64,000 nt of DNA from Paenibacillus sp. FSL K6-3182 (GCF_037976325.1 NZ_CP150265.1:6275001-6339000), one strand, 5' to 3'; counted from the stretch's first letter, positions 45,103 through 53,357 are shown. Made by a program: numbers and translations. The notes: generated from the sequence alone by a model not told the origin.

Positions 45103-46479
45103 TTACTTATTTCCCTTGTCATACAGCTCTTGAAGCTTCGGCTGCAATTCCTTCGCCCAATCCGCAGCAGTCATCTTGCCATCCCATACTTTGCCGGCCT
45201 CTTGCCACATCGTATCGATCCATTTTGTATCCTTTGAACCAAACTCAATTGGCGGATGACCGTAATCTTCAATAATATCAAGGAAAACTTGACGATTTGC
45301 TGGTGCTTTGTCATAAGCTACAAACTCGCCTTTTGCCATATAAATCAAGTTCGGAACTGCTTGCCCAAGCTCGTAGTTTTGCTTCTGTCCTTCTTTATCC
45401 AGCGCAAGGAATGCTGCTAAGTTAAACGCTTCTTGTGCATGCTTCGATTTGCTGGATACCGAGTAACCCATTGAGCCAACCCATGTTCCTGCTTTGCCTG
45501 TCTCCGGATTCACCGGCCATGCCGCAATATCCCATTCAAACGGCAAATCCCAAAATCCCGGTTGATCCCATGGTCCCATTGGGAACATGCCTACTTTGCC
45601 AGCTACAAATCGCGAGTACGAATTCATTGCTTTCTCATCCTCCGGCGACGGCGATACATTGTGCTTGATGCGCAGATCTGCTACCCATTGCATTGCTTTT
45701 GCGAATTCCGGTGTATCAATCGTTACTTTGCCTGTTGTATAGTCGATGAAGTCTCCTCCGCTTGCCCATACCGCGCCTTCCAGCGTAAAGTTGGCTCCGC
45801 CATAAATGTCGACTTTGCCATCGCCATTCTCATCCTTCGTCAGCTTCTTCGCTGCATCTAACCAGTTGTCCCATGTCCATTTGCCAACCTCTGCCGGCGG
45901 CAATTCGAGCCCAGCTTCAGTAAACATCGTTTTGTTGTATGCCATTGCCCATGGACCTACGTCCTTCGGCAATCCGTACAAATCCCCTTGCCCCAGCTGC
46001 TTGCCGTCAAAACGGTAACGATCTAGCGCTTGTTTCCATACGTTATCGGCTTGGAACAGCTCTGTCGTTTCTAGAAACGGCTGCAGGTTTTGAATCGTGC
46101 CTGCTTCGGCAAACTTGTAAAACTGCGGGCCCGATACGTAAAATACATCCGGTGTTTTGCCCGATGCAACGAGCGTAGACAGCTTCTGATTGTATTCAGC
46201 AGGCGGCACGCTTGTGTACTCTACTTTTACGTTCGGATATTTCGTTTCGTATGATTTAATCAGCTTGGCGAATATATCTTTCTCCTGCGGACTGCCATGA
46301 CCCATAAACGAAATCTTCACTTTTTCTTGCGGTGCGTTTGTTGCTGCATCACCTTTATTCCCCGTATCTCCGTTTGTAGCAGAGCTGTTGCCATTTCCAC
46401 CTGATGAACATGCCGATAGCAGCATTCCAAAGCATAATAACATTACAAGTCCAAGCTTTGCGGATAATTTGCTCTTCAT
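45103..46479 (-). CDS. Sugar-binding lipoprotein, operon copy (AraN-like)
   Basis: 458 residues. Signal with lipobox LSAC (Cys24), then a Ser/Asn/Gly-rich spacer and a family-1 binding fold (KISFMGHGSPQEKDIFAKL onward). First gene of the operon with two permeases, GH43 and GH2. It differs from the copy at 48254-49630 at only about eight positions by eye, mostly in the signal region and C-terminal quarter. Its upstream region carries a cre-like site and a candidate repressor operator. The ligand is likely arabino- or related oligosaccharides, by context. Confidence 0.9.
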   Translation of the reverse strand: MKSKLSAKLGLVMLLCFGMLLSACSSGGNGNSSATNGDTGNKGDAATNAPQEKVKISFMGHGSPQEKDIFAKLIKSYETKYPNVKVEYTSVPPAEYNQKLSTLVASGKTPDVFYVSGPQFYKFAEAGTIQNLQPFLETTELFQADNVWKQALDRYRFDGKQLGQGDLYGLPKDVGPWAMAYNKTMFTEAGLELPPAEVGKWTWDNWLDAAKKLTKDENGDGKVDIYGGANFTLEGAVWASGGDFIDYTTGKVTIDTPEFAKAMQWVADLRIKHNVSPSPEDEKAMNSYSRFVAGKVGMFPMGPWDQPGFWDLPFEWDIAAWPVNPETGKAGTWVGSMGYSVSSKSKHAQEAFNLAAFLALDKEGQKQNYELGQAVPNLIYMAKGEFVAYDKAPANRQVFLDIIEDYGHPPIEFGSKDTKWIDTMWQEAGKVWDGKMTAADWAKELQPKLQELYDKGNK

Positions 46480-46522
46480 TGCGGTTGTCGCCCCCTATGT
46501 TGTGTGAATACTTATAGCGCCC

Positions 46523-46591
46523 TGTAAGCGCTTAATCCAATGAATTCATTATAAATTATATTGTTATATGTTTATATACTGAATATAATAT
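46523..46591 (-). promoter_or_regulatory. Control region of the arabinan-type operon (cre-like, -10, operator)
   Basis: TGTAAGCGCTTAAT (46523-46536) matches cre at 12 of 14 positions. TATAAT lies at 46560-46555, and ATACTGAATATAATAT (46576-46591) is a degenerate copy of the dyad seen before the other units. Spacing from -10 to dyad (16 bases) equals that upstream of the second binding-protein gene. Confidence 0.55.
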
Positions 46592-46630
46592 AAAAAAATA
46601 CCATGCGCTAAAAATCAGCACACGGTATTT
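46592..46630 (-). terminator. Terminator of the GntR/LacI regulator gene
   Basis: On the minus strand AAATACCGTGTGCT pairs with AGCGCATGGTATTT over 14 positions with two G-U pairs; the U-run follows. Confidence 0.85.
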
Positions 46631-46644
46631 GTATGTTCTATTGA

Positions 46645-47703
46645 TTACATTTCGCAAAATTTTACGGGTACAACAATACGCTGCGGCTCGTACTCCCCTT
46701 GTAGCTGCGCATGAAGCAACTCAACGGTAACCTTGCAAATCTCGTCTTCATTTTGCTGCAAATACGATACATCCTGAAAATCAGGCCGGTCAAAACAAAC
46801 AAGCTCGAGATTGTCAGGCACTAATTTCTTCAGCCTCTTCGCTGCGTAATAGGTATAGTTGGTCAACTCCACATTGACAACGAATGCTGCTGAAACCTCA
46901 GGACGCTCACTCATAAAGGATTCAATAATGTGCTGCGCATTGCCGCTCGATATATCCTCAATTTTGAGAATACACCACAAATCCTTGTTAATCGGAAGCT
47001 TTTTGGCTAAATACGCTTTTTCGAATCCGATCACTCTTTCTTCGGTCGCTGTATTCGTAATTTCAGGCGTGATAAGGGCAATATGCTCATGGCCGCTGTC
47101 GAGCAAATGAGTGATAGCCTGTTCCGTCCCATTTACATTATCCGAGCTGACGCTGTATGTGCGAATCTCTTTCAAAAAACGATCAATTAGCACATGCGGA
47201 AATTTATCGAGCGACAAGCGTAAAATGCTATCATTGTATCGCTCCTCCTCCGTCGGAAATACAATTAATCCGCGTACGCTTGCAGCGACCATCGATTCAA
47301 TAGCTGCGCTTTCTTCAAGCTGCGACTCTCTCGTAATCCTTACCTGTAGGTTGTAGCCGCTGGCTGTTACGTACTTTTCGATTGAGTCCAGTATTTTCTG
47401 ATCCACCTTCGTCTTCATGCACGGTAAAATAAGTCCGATGACGTCCCGCACATGGCTTGAAACATCTAAATCCTCAGCCGTTTCGCCATCCTGTCTTACA
47501 AACGTTCCTTTGCCTTGTACTCGAACGAGTACGCCTTCATCCGCTAAACCAATCAATGCGTTTTTACTCGTGATTTGGCTTACTCTATATTTGTCCGCAA
47601 GCTCCTTCTCGGAAGGGACACGATCTCCAGGACGCAATTTCCCAGCTTTGATTTGCCCTAAAATATCGACTTGAATTTGCTTATATAAAGGGAAATTTTT
47701 CAT
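46645..47703 (-). CDS. AraR-like repressor: GntR DNA-binding domain fused to LacI sugar-binding domain
   Basis: 352 residues. The N-terminal GntR winged helix (about 1-72) reads YKQIQVDILGQIKAGKLRPGDRVPSEKELADKYRVS. The C-terminal LacI/periplasmic-binding domain covers about 85-350 (VIGLILPCM, HVLIDRFLKEI, AAFVVNVELTNY). This fusion is the architecture of AraR, the arabinose repressor of bacilli. It lies between two nearly identical binding-protein genes, and a candidate dyad occurs before itself, both of those genes and the divergent enzyme. It has its own promoter region and terminator. Confidence 0.88.
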   Translation of the reverse strand: MKNFPLYKQIQVDILGQIKAGKLRPGDRVPSEKELADKYRVSQITSKNALIGLADEGVLVRVQGKGTFVRQDGETAEDLDVSSHVRDVIGLILPCMKTKVDQKILDSIEKYVTASGYNLQVRITRESQLEESAAIESMVAASVRGLIVFPTEEERYNDSILRLSLDKFPHVLIDRFLKEIRTYSVSSDNVNGTEQAITHLLDSGHEHIALITPEITNTATEERVIGFEKAYLAKKLPINKDLWCILKIEDISSGNAQHIIESFMSERPEVSAAFVVNVELTNYTYYAAKRLKKLVPDNLELVCFDRPDFQDVSYLQQNEDEICKVTVELLHAQLQGEYEPQRIVVPVKFCEM

Positions 47704-47737
47704 AACGACGTCCTCTCATTATATTAATATATTAATT

Positions 47738-47753
47738 ATACTAAATTAATTTT
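47738..47753. promoter_or_regulatory. Degenerate copy of the candidate AraR-like operator
   Basis: ATACTAAATTAATTTT, 35 bases upstream of the regulator start. One half-site is good and the other weak; it suggests autoregulation. Confidence 0.4.
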
Positions 47754-48175
47754 ATTTTGTCTGCAATGGAATAATTGATGATCTTTTATAAAGATGAGCG
47801 AGATCTCCTAGAAGATACAAGAAGGCATAAACTTAAACCCCGGTCATCTCAGTGAAAATTGATCTACGTTATCTAGGAGGGCTGTTCCTCTCAGATCCAA
47901 TTGTTGATCTCATCGGCTATACATAATATCCTCGAATTATATCTCTAATGAACTGTATGATGCTTATTATGTAGAAAACTTCTCTTATTTCATTTTAACG
48001 AACCTGATTAACGTTATATCATGATTTTTAGGGTGCCATAAGCTGTTTTTCTCGAAATAACGATTATAGAGTTCGTTACGTTTTTAATCCAGAATATAAG
48101 ATATAAATAAGACCTACTGGGTTCGTAAGCTATATAAATGATGCGGGAAGGACAGCATTCTCCCTAAGCTCCATC
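47754..48175. other. Gene-free spacer upstream of the AraR-like gene
   Basis: AT-rich, with no supported gene, RNA or repeat. An imperfect pairing of GATCTCC/TATCTAGGAG-like segments is visible but not convincing. Confidence 0.3.
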
Positions 48176-48239
48176 AAAAAAAACAGGGCTGTTCCAAAAG
48201 TAGAATGATCTACTTTAGAAACAACCCTTTAACCTCAAT
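48176..48239 (-). terminator. Terminator of the second binding-protein gene
   Basis: On the minus strand AAGGGTTGTTTC pairs with GGAACAGCCCT (G-U pairs included), with an inner AAAGTAGA/TCTACTTT stem, then GUUUUUUUU. Confidence 0.88.
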
Positions 48240-48253
48240 ATTGTATAATCCTA

Positions 48254-49630
48254 TTATTTATTGCCCTTGTCATACAGCTCTTGAAGCTTCGGCTGCAATT
48301 CCTTCGCCCAGTCTGCAGCTGTCATCTTGCCGTCCCACACTTTGCCTGCCTCTTGCCACATCGTATCGATCCACTTCGTATCCTTCGAACCGAAATCAAT
48401 TGGCGGATGACCGTAATCTTCAATAATATCAAGGAATACCTGACGATTTGCTGGTGCTTTGTCATAAGCTACAAACTCGCCTTTTGCCATATCAATCAAG
48501 TTTGGCACCGCTTGCCCAAGCTCGTAGTTTTGCTTTTGTCCTTCTTTATCCAGTGCAAGAAATGCTGCTAAGTTAAACGCTTCTTGTGCATGCTTCGATT
48601 TGCTGGATACCGAGTAACCCATTGAGCCAACCCATGTTCCTGCTTTGCCTGTCTCCGGATTCACCGGCCATGCCGCAATATCCCATTCAAACGGCAAATC
48701 CCAAAATCCCGGTTGATCCCATGGTCCCATTGGGAACATGCCTACTTTGCCAGCTACAAATCGCGAGTACGAATTCATTGCTTTCTCATCCTCCGGCGAT
48801 GGCGATACATTATGCTTGATGCGCAGATCTGCTACCCATTGCATTGCTTTTGCGAATTCCGGTGTATCAATCGTTACTTTGCCTGTTGTATAGTCGATGA
48901 AGTCTCCTCCGCTTGCCCATACCGCGCCTTCCAGCGTAAAGTTGGCTCCGCCATAAATGTCGACTTTGCCATCGCCATTCTCATCCTTCGTCAGCTTCTT
49001 CGCTGCATCTAACCAGTTTTCCCATGTCCATTTGCCAACCTCTGCCGGCGGCAATTCGAGCCCAGCTTCAGTAAACATCGTTTTGTTGTATGCCATTGCC
49101 CATGGACCTACGTCCTTCGGCAATCCGTACAAATCCCCTTGCCCCAGCTGTTTACCGTCAAAACGGTAACGATCTAGCGCTTGTTTCCATACGTTATCGG
49201 CTTGGAACAGCTCTGTCATTTCTAGAAACGGCTGCAGGTTTTGAATCGTGCCTGCTTCGGCAAACTTGTAAAACTGCGGGCCCGATACATAGAATACGTC
49301 CGGTGTTTTGCCCGATGCAACGAGCGTAGACAGCTTCTGATTGTATTCAGCAGGCGGCACGCTTGTGTACTCTACCTTTACGTTCGGATACTTCGTTTCG
49401 TACGATTTGATCAGCTTCGTAAATATATCTTTCTCCTGCGGACTGCCATGACCCATAAACGAAATCTTCACTTTTTCTTGCGGTGCGTTTGTTGCTGCAT
49501 CGCCTTTATTCCCCGTGTTTCCATTTGTAGCAGAGCTGTTGCCATTTCCACCTGATGAACAAGCCGATAGCAGCATTCCAAAGCATAATAGCATTACAAG
49601 TCCAAGCTTCGCGGATAATTTTCTGTTCAT
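48254..49630 (-). CDS. Sugar-binding lipoprotein, orphan near-identical copy
   Basis: 458 residues, about 98 percent identical to the protein at 45103-46479. Differences include residues 2-3, Tyr/Asp in LIYMAKG versus LIDMAKG, and Glu/Asp in PPIEFGS versus PPIDFGS. It has its own promoter region and terminator and no permease beside it, so it probably feeds the same permeases, perhaps with shifted affinity. Nucleotide differences cluster toward both ends while the middle is almost identical, as expected after gene conversion. Confidence 0.9.
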   Translation of the reverse strand: MNRKLSAKLGLVMLLCFGMLLSACSSGGNGNSSATNGNTGNKGDAATNAPQEKVKISFMGHGSPQEKDIFTKLIKSYETKYPNVKVEYTSVPPAEYNQKLSTLVASGKTPDVFYVSGPQFYKFAEAGTIQNLQPFLEMTELFQADNVWKQALDRYRFDGKQLGQGDLYGLPKDVGPWAMAYNKTMFTEAGLELPPAEVGKWTWENWLDAAKKLTKDENGDGKVDIYGGANFTLEGAVWASGGDFIDYTTGKVTIDTPEFAKAMQWVADLRIKHNVSPSPEDEKAMNSYSRFVAGKVGMFPMGPWDQPGFWDLPFEWDIAAWPVNPETGKAGTWVGSMGYSVSSKSKHAQEAFNLAAFLALDKEGQKQNYELGQAVPNLIDMAKGEFVAYDKAPANRQVFLDIIEDYGHPPIDFGSKDTKWIDTMWQEAGKVWDGKMTAADWAKELQPKLQELYDKGNK

Positions 49631-49653
49631 TTCGTTTGACGCCTCCCTTTTTT

Positions 49654-49721
49654 TGCAAGCGCTTCCTTGATGAACTCATTCTAGATTATATTGTTATACT
49701 TTTAAATACTCTATTTAGTAT
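49654..49721 (-). promoter_or_regulatory. Control region of the orphan binding-protein gene
   Basis: TGCAAGCGCTTCCT (49654-49667) is cre-like. TATAAT lies at 49690-49685. The dyad ATACTCTATTTAGTAT (49706-49721) overlaps the -35 position. The layout mirrors 46523-46591. Confidence 0.6.
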
Positions 49722-49851
49722 AAAAAATAAGAAATTATCTTCTTTCAACTAATGCTTAACCTTAAAAAGCAGTCAATAACCCCATTTTCTAACGAAAACT
49801 TCTGCATTTTCATTCAACTTCTATCATTCCAGCGTTTTTAAAGTACAGGAT

Positions 49852-49914
49852 ATACTAACTTTAGTATATATTTAAATACTAATATATTCTATAATCCGTT
49901 TTGAAGCGCTTACA
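49852..49914 (+). promoter_or_regulatory. Operator dyad and cre-like site before the Asp-box enzyme gene
   Basis: TATACTAACTTTAGTATA (49851-49868) is the most symmetric copy of the candidate AraR-like operator. TTGAAGCGCTTACA (49901-49914) matches cre at 12 of 14 positions and lies just upstream of the ribosome binding site. Confidence 0.6.
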
Positions 49915-49939
49915 AAACAATAAGAGGAGATGGTTTCAC

Positions 49940-51985
49940 ATGTTTGTCCAAAGCAAGGTTAGAATAACCGCTTTATGGATTGGCTTGCTTCTTATAATCA
50001 GTATTCTGCTCCCTGGTTTTCAAGCTTTTGCAGCTCCTGGATTAGCTTGGCCCTCAAATACCGCAACTGTATTCACCCCTCAAAATGGCGGAGTATGGTA
50101 TCCACGGCTGCTAAAGCTGAACAATAACGATATTTTAGCCTCTTTCGATACGAATGCAGGCGGGGGCAATACAAGAGTCATGCTTTCTCGCAGCACGGAC
50201 GGCGGTCATACCTGGTCTCCTGCCATACAAGCTGCAGCTGATTCCAGCGGTAATGTAGGTAATGGCCAAATGCTTCAGTTGCCGAATGGCGAGATTTGGC
50301 TATCGTACCGCCTTGTTGTGCAATCGGGTTCGATTTATAACACTTACCTAAAAACCAAAAAAAGTACCGATGGTGGCATCACCTGGTCAGATTTAACGAA
50401 CGGCCAAATCGGCTCTGCCACAGCAAACTCGTTCAAAGGATTATGGGAACCGCATCTTCAAATGCTTGGCAATACAATAGCTGTATATTATGCGGATGAT
50501 AGTCCTGCCACTGTAGGCAATACAGGCCTTCAGAAGCTTATTATGAAAACATGGACCGGTAACGGCTGGAGCGGCGAAACGATTGTCAGCGACGGTGTTG
50601 CCGCAGGCTCTAGAGATGGAATGCCAGTTATTACCCAAATGGCTAATGGCCAATACATCCTAGTGTTCGAAGCGACAGACGTCGCAGGTCATCCTTTTGT
50701 TATAAAATATAAAATATCGTCGGATGGTTATAACTGGAACGTCCCTCGTCAAACCCTTTATGTTCCTTCCAAAGCCGGAAAAAAAGCTGGTGCGCCTTTT
50801 ATTGTTAAGCTTGGAGATGGCCGCTTGCTTGCTTCTTTTCAAACGGACAATGACAGTACGAATACCGGCGACGCATTCTCTTCCATGTACACGATGATTA
50901 GCGCAGACAATGGTGCAACTTGGCAATATCGGACTAATATTTTCCCAGTAAGCGACTCGACCAGCTCCAATTGGAATGCCTTACTGCCCATAGATTCTAC
51001 TCACGTCCTTGCAGCGACGAGTGCAGACTATCCAAGCAGCGGAGTGTATATTCGATTTGGTCATGCAGTTACACCATCGAACACAAACCTAGTAACAAAT
51101 TGGAGTTTTGAAACGGCAAATGTAATCGGCTGGACGACATTTGGCGATGATTTCCCCGCTCGAATTAAAGTACATGGCACAAACGATGGTGTCGGTGTAC
51201 CCGCCGCCCAGGGCAATTATTTTATCGGACTAGCCGGAACGAGCGGACCTGCATCAGCTTATGTTGGCCAAACGATTAGCGGTCTTGATAATGGCAGCTA
51301 TACGCTGCGTGCGTATATGCGGAGCAGCGGCGGTCAAAATTCTTGCGTAATGGAAGTAAAAGATTTTGGCGGAACGTCGCGTCAAACCAACTGCCCCGTA
51401 ACCACAGCTTGGACGCCGGTTACACTCTCGAACATCGCAGTTGTAAACGGGCAAGCAACCATTGGCTTTTTCACATCAAACAGCCAAGCGAGCCAATGGG
51501 TCGATATTGACCGGGTTGAGTTTACTCGCAACGATGTTTACAACGGTGTCGTTTCAGGCGGTGTATACAAGCTTGTTAATACAAATAGCGGCAAAGCGCT
51601 TGAAGTTGATGCTTGGGGAACAACGAATGGCTCCAATGTGCAAATCTGGACGGAGGGTGCGAATCAGGCAAATCAGCTCTGGCAAATTACGTATGTCGGG
51701 GGAGGAGCATACAAGCTCATTAACACGAACAGCGGCAAAGCGCTTGATGTCAGCGGGGCAGGAACAGCTAACGGCACCAATGTTCAAATCTGGGATTATG
51801 CGAACTCAGATAACCTGCATTGGAAAATCATTGACACCGGGAGCGGTTACTTCAAGCTTATCCACTCACTCAGCAATAGGGCGCTGGATGTCGCTGCTTC
51901 TGGCACAGCCAACGGATCAAACGTTCAAATCTGGGATGATCTCGGAAATGGCGCCCAAAGATGGAAGCTTGTTCGCGTTAGCTGA
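49940..51985 (+). CDS. Secreted Asp-box (sialidase/GH93-like) propeller enzyme with CBM-like and ricin-B lectin domains
   Basis: About 681 residues from ATG 49940, with AGAGGAG upstream; a TTG-initiated extension would start inside the cre-like site. Signal peptide at 1-31. The six-bladed propeller domain (about 35-375) has Asp-boxes STDGGHTW (about 84), STDGGITW (about 142) and SADNGATW (about 320). A beta-sandwich carbohydrate-binding-like module lies at about 380-525. A ricin-type beta-trefoil at about 535-681 has three repeats ending in QLWQI, LHWKI and QRWKL. Propellers of this type include GH33 sialidases and GH93 exo-arabinanases; the arabinan-type neighbours favour the latter, by inference. 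Confidence 0.8.
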   Translation: MFVQSKVRITALWIGLLLIISILLPGFQAFAAPGLAWPSNTATVFTPQNGGVWYPRLLKLNNNDILASFDTNAGGGNTRVMLSRSTDGGHTWSPAIQAAADSSGNVGNGQMLQLPNGEIWLSYRLVVQSGSIYNTYLKTKKSTDGGITWSDLTNGQIGSATANSFKGLWEPHLQMLGNTIAVYYADDSPATVGNTGLQKLIMKTWTGNGWSGETIVSDGVAAGSRDGMPVITQMANGQYILVFEATDVAGHPFVIKYKISSDGYNWNVPRQTLYVPSKAGKKAGAPFIVKLGDGRLLASFQTDNDSTNTGDAFSSMYTMISADNGATWQYRTNIFPVSDSTSSNWNALLPIDSTHVLAATSADYPSSGVYIRFGHAVTPSNTNLVTNWSFETANVIGWTTFGDDFPARIKVHGTNDGVGVPAAQGNYFIGLAGTSGPASAYVGQTISGLDNGSYTLRAYMRSSGGQNSCVMEVKDFGGTSRQTNCPVTTAWTPVTLSNIAVVNGQATIGFFTSNSQASQWVDIDRVEFTRNDVYNGVVSGGVYKLVNTNSGKALEVDAWGTTNGSNVQIWTEGANQANQLWQITYVGGGAYKLINTNSGKALDVSGAGTANGTNVQIWDYANSDNLHWKIIDTGSGYFKLIHSLSNRALDVAASGTANGSNVQIWDDLGNGAQRWKLVRVS

Positions 51986-51988
51986 TAT

Positions 51989-52042
51989 GACAACCCCTGT
52001 TTGTTTCATTAGCATAAAAAAGTATTCAATACACGGGTTGTC
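51989..52042 (+). terminator. Possible weak terminator after the Asp-box enzyme gene
   Basis: GACAACCC (51989-51996) pairs with GGGTTGTC (52035-52042), with TGT/ACA continuing the stem. No U-tract follows, so readthrough into the repeat region is possible. Confidence 0.35.
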
Positions 52043-52209
52043 CTAGAAGGTAAACAGCTTATCAGACATTTCATCACCGTATTAACGCATCTGTCCTTTT
52101 GTGCTATTTCTGGCAACCACTAGTCTAAAATGGGTCACCTTTCTATCCACGAAACGTTTGGAATTTGAGTCCTGTGTAATTGTGTAATATGAAAGATTGC
52201 ATAAAAAGT

Positions 52210-52282
52210 AAGCCATGAAGTAAATACTCATCTCGCAGAAGCTCCCTAGACCATTCTAGAGAGGAGTATTTATTCATGGCTT
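52210..52282. repeat. Long inverted repeat upstream of the tandem array
   Basis: Arm 52210-52234 (AAGCCATGAAGTAAATACTC...) pairs with arm 52259-52282 (...GAGTATTTATTCATGGCTT) with about two mismatches, and an inner CTAGA/TCTAG pairing. The second arm contains the ATG of the broken frame at 52276. It resembles the end of a small mobile element, but no partner end was found. Confidence 0.6.
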
Positions 52283-52410
52283 CATTTCAGGTTACACTTG
52301 GTCTAAATCACCAATGATGCATCCAGCTGTTTATCGAAGAGTCTCGGGACGCAGGCGTAACAGTTAAAGATGGGGTTTCACACATAAGCATGGACTTCGC
52401 ACCTTTGTAA
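52276..52410 (+). pseudogene. Possible remnant of a short coding sequence with an in-frame stop
   Basis: ATG 52276 opens MASFQVTLGLNHQ, then TGA at 52315-52317, then the same frame continues CIQLFIEESRDAGVTVKDG and on to TAA 52408. GAGAGGAG stands at 52259-52266. The opening words recall the N-termini of some IS transposases, but this cannot be confirmed from so little. It probably is a decayed fragment left beside the repeat array. Confidence 0.3.
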
Positions 52411-53250
52411 AATTGATCTAGAAAATAGTCTTATTTTCTCTCTTCACCCTCGATGTAGCACGTTAAGAGTCAATCCAGCAAAAATAAGACTAAAATATAG
52501 TCCTATTTTCATCAAACGTGCACTTTTTACCAAAATAGATCTAGAAAATAGTCTTATTTTCGCTCATCGCCCAGGATAAAGCACGATAGGAGCCAATTCG
52601 GCAAGAATAAGACTAAAATATTGACCTATTTTCATCCAACAAGCACTTTTCACCAAAATAGAGCTAGAAAATAGTCTTATTTTTTCTCATCAGCCTCGCT
52701 AATGCTCAATATGAGTCAATCCAGCAAATATAAGGATAAAATATAGTCCTATATTCATCAAACATGCCCTTCTCACCAAAATAGATCTAGAAAACAGCCT
52801 TATTTTCTCTCTTCACCCTCGATAAAGCACGATAGGAGCCTATTCAGCAAGAATAAGACTAAAATATAGTCCTATTTTCATCAAACATGTACATTTCACC
52901 AAAATAGAGCTAGAAAATAGTCTTATTTTCGCTCATCAGCCTCGATAATGCTCAATATGATTCAATCCAGCAAAAATAAGACTAAAATATAGTCCTATAT
53001 TCATCAAACGTGCCCTTCTCACCAAAATAGAGCTAGAAAATAGTCTTATTTTCTTTCATCACCCACGATAATGCTCAATATGAGTCAATCCAGCAAATAT
53101 TAGACTAAAATATAGCCCTATTTTCATCATACATGCCCTTCTCACCAAAATAGAGCTAGAAAATAGTCTTATTTTCGCTCATCACCCACGATAAACCTTA
53201 ATAGGAGTCATTTCAGAAAAAATAAGTCTAAAATACAGTCCTATTTTCAT
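52411..53250. repeat. Tandem array, seven units with exact 123-bp period
   Basis: The landmark CTAGAAAATAG (one copy CTAGAAAACAG) recurs at 52418, 52541, 52664, 52787, 52910, 53033 and 53156: six intervals of exactly 123 bases. Units share the flanks ACCAAAATAGA, AGTCTTATTTT, a variable middle near GATAATGCTCAATATGAGTC, AAAATAAGACTAAAATATAG and CCTATTTTCATCAAAC. Within a unit AGTCTTATTTT and AAAATAAGACT are inverted copies that can fold around a loop of about 45 bases. ATAGTCCTATTTTC is a near repeat of the first arm. All frames contain stops, so it is not protein-coding despite the period being a multiple of three. Confidence 0.95.
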
Positions 53251-53331
53251 GCTTGACTAAGAGGAGCTGAAATAAGTCTATTATTTAGACCTATTTTGGT
53301 GAAAAGTGCACTTTGCTCCTCTTAGTCAAGC
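53251..53331. repeat. Perfect 17-bp inverted repeat closing the array, with an inverted partial unit in its loop
   Basis: Arms GCTTGACTAAGAGGAGC (53251-53267) and GCTCCTCTTAGTCAAGC (53315-53331). The 47-base interior, read on the minus strand, closely resembles the unit junction (AGTGCACTTTTCACC, AAAATAGGTCTA, ATAGACTTATTT). The array therefore ends in a copy of opposite orientation. Confidence 0.9.
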
Positions 53332-53357
53332 AAAACCACTGCTTTAAATAAAGCAAT

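Noticed and set aside
45435..46178. Plus-strand open frames inside both binding-protein genes (also 48586-49555)
   Set aside because: They are antisense shadows. They occur in both copies only because the copies are nearly identical.
49901..49939. TTG 49901 as start of the Asp-box enzyme
   Set aside because: It falls inside the cre-like site, has no ribosome binding site, and would put a charged extension before the signal peptide. ATG 49940 fits better.
52315..52317. In-frame TGA as selenocysteine codon
   Set aside because: The peptide is short and has no redox motif. No Sec insertion element or Sec machinery is visible, and a decayed fragment is simpler.
52411..53250. CRISPR array
   Set aside because: Units are contiguous 123-bp repeats with similarity along their whole length. 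There are no short repeats alternating with unique spacers and no cas genes nearby.
52411..53250. Repeat protein (41-residue repeats, since 123 is a multiple of three)
   Set aside because: All frames read on the plus strand meet stops within each unit (TAG and TAA in the CTAGAAAATAG and GATAA segments), and no long frame exists on either strand.
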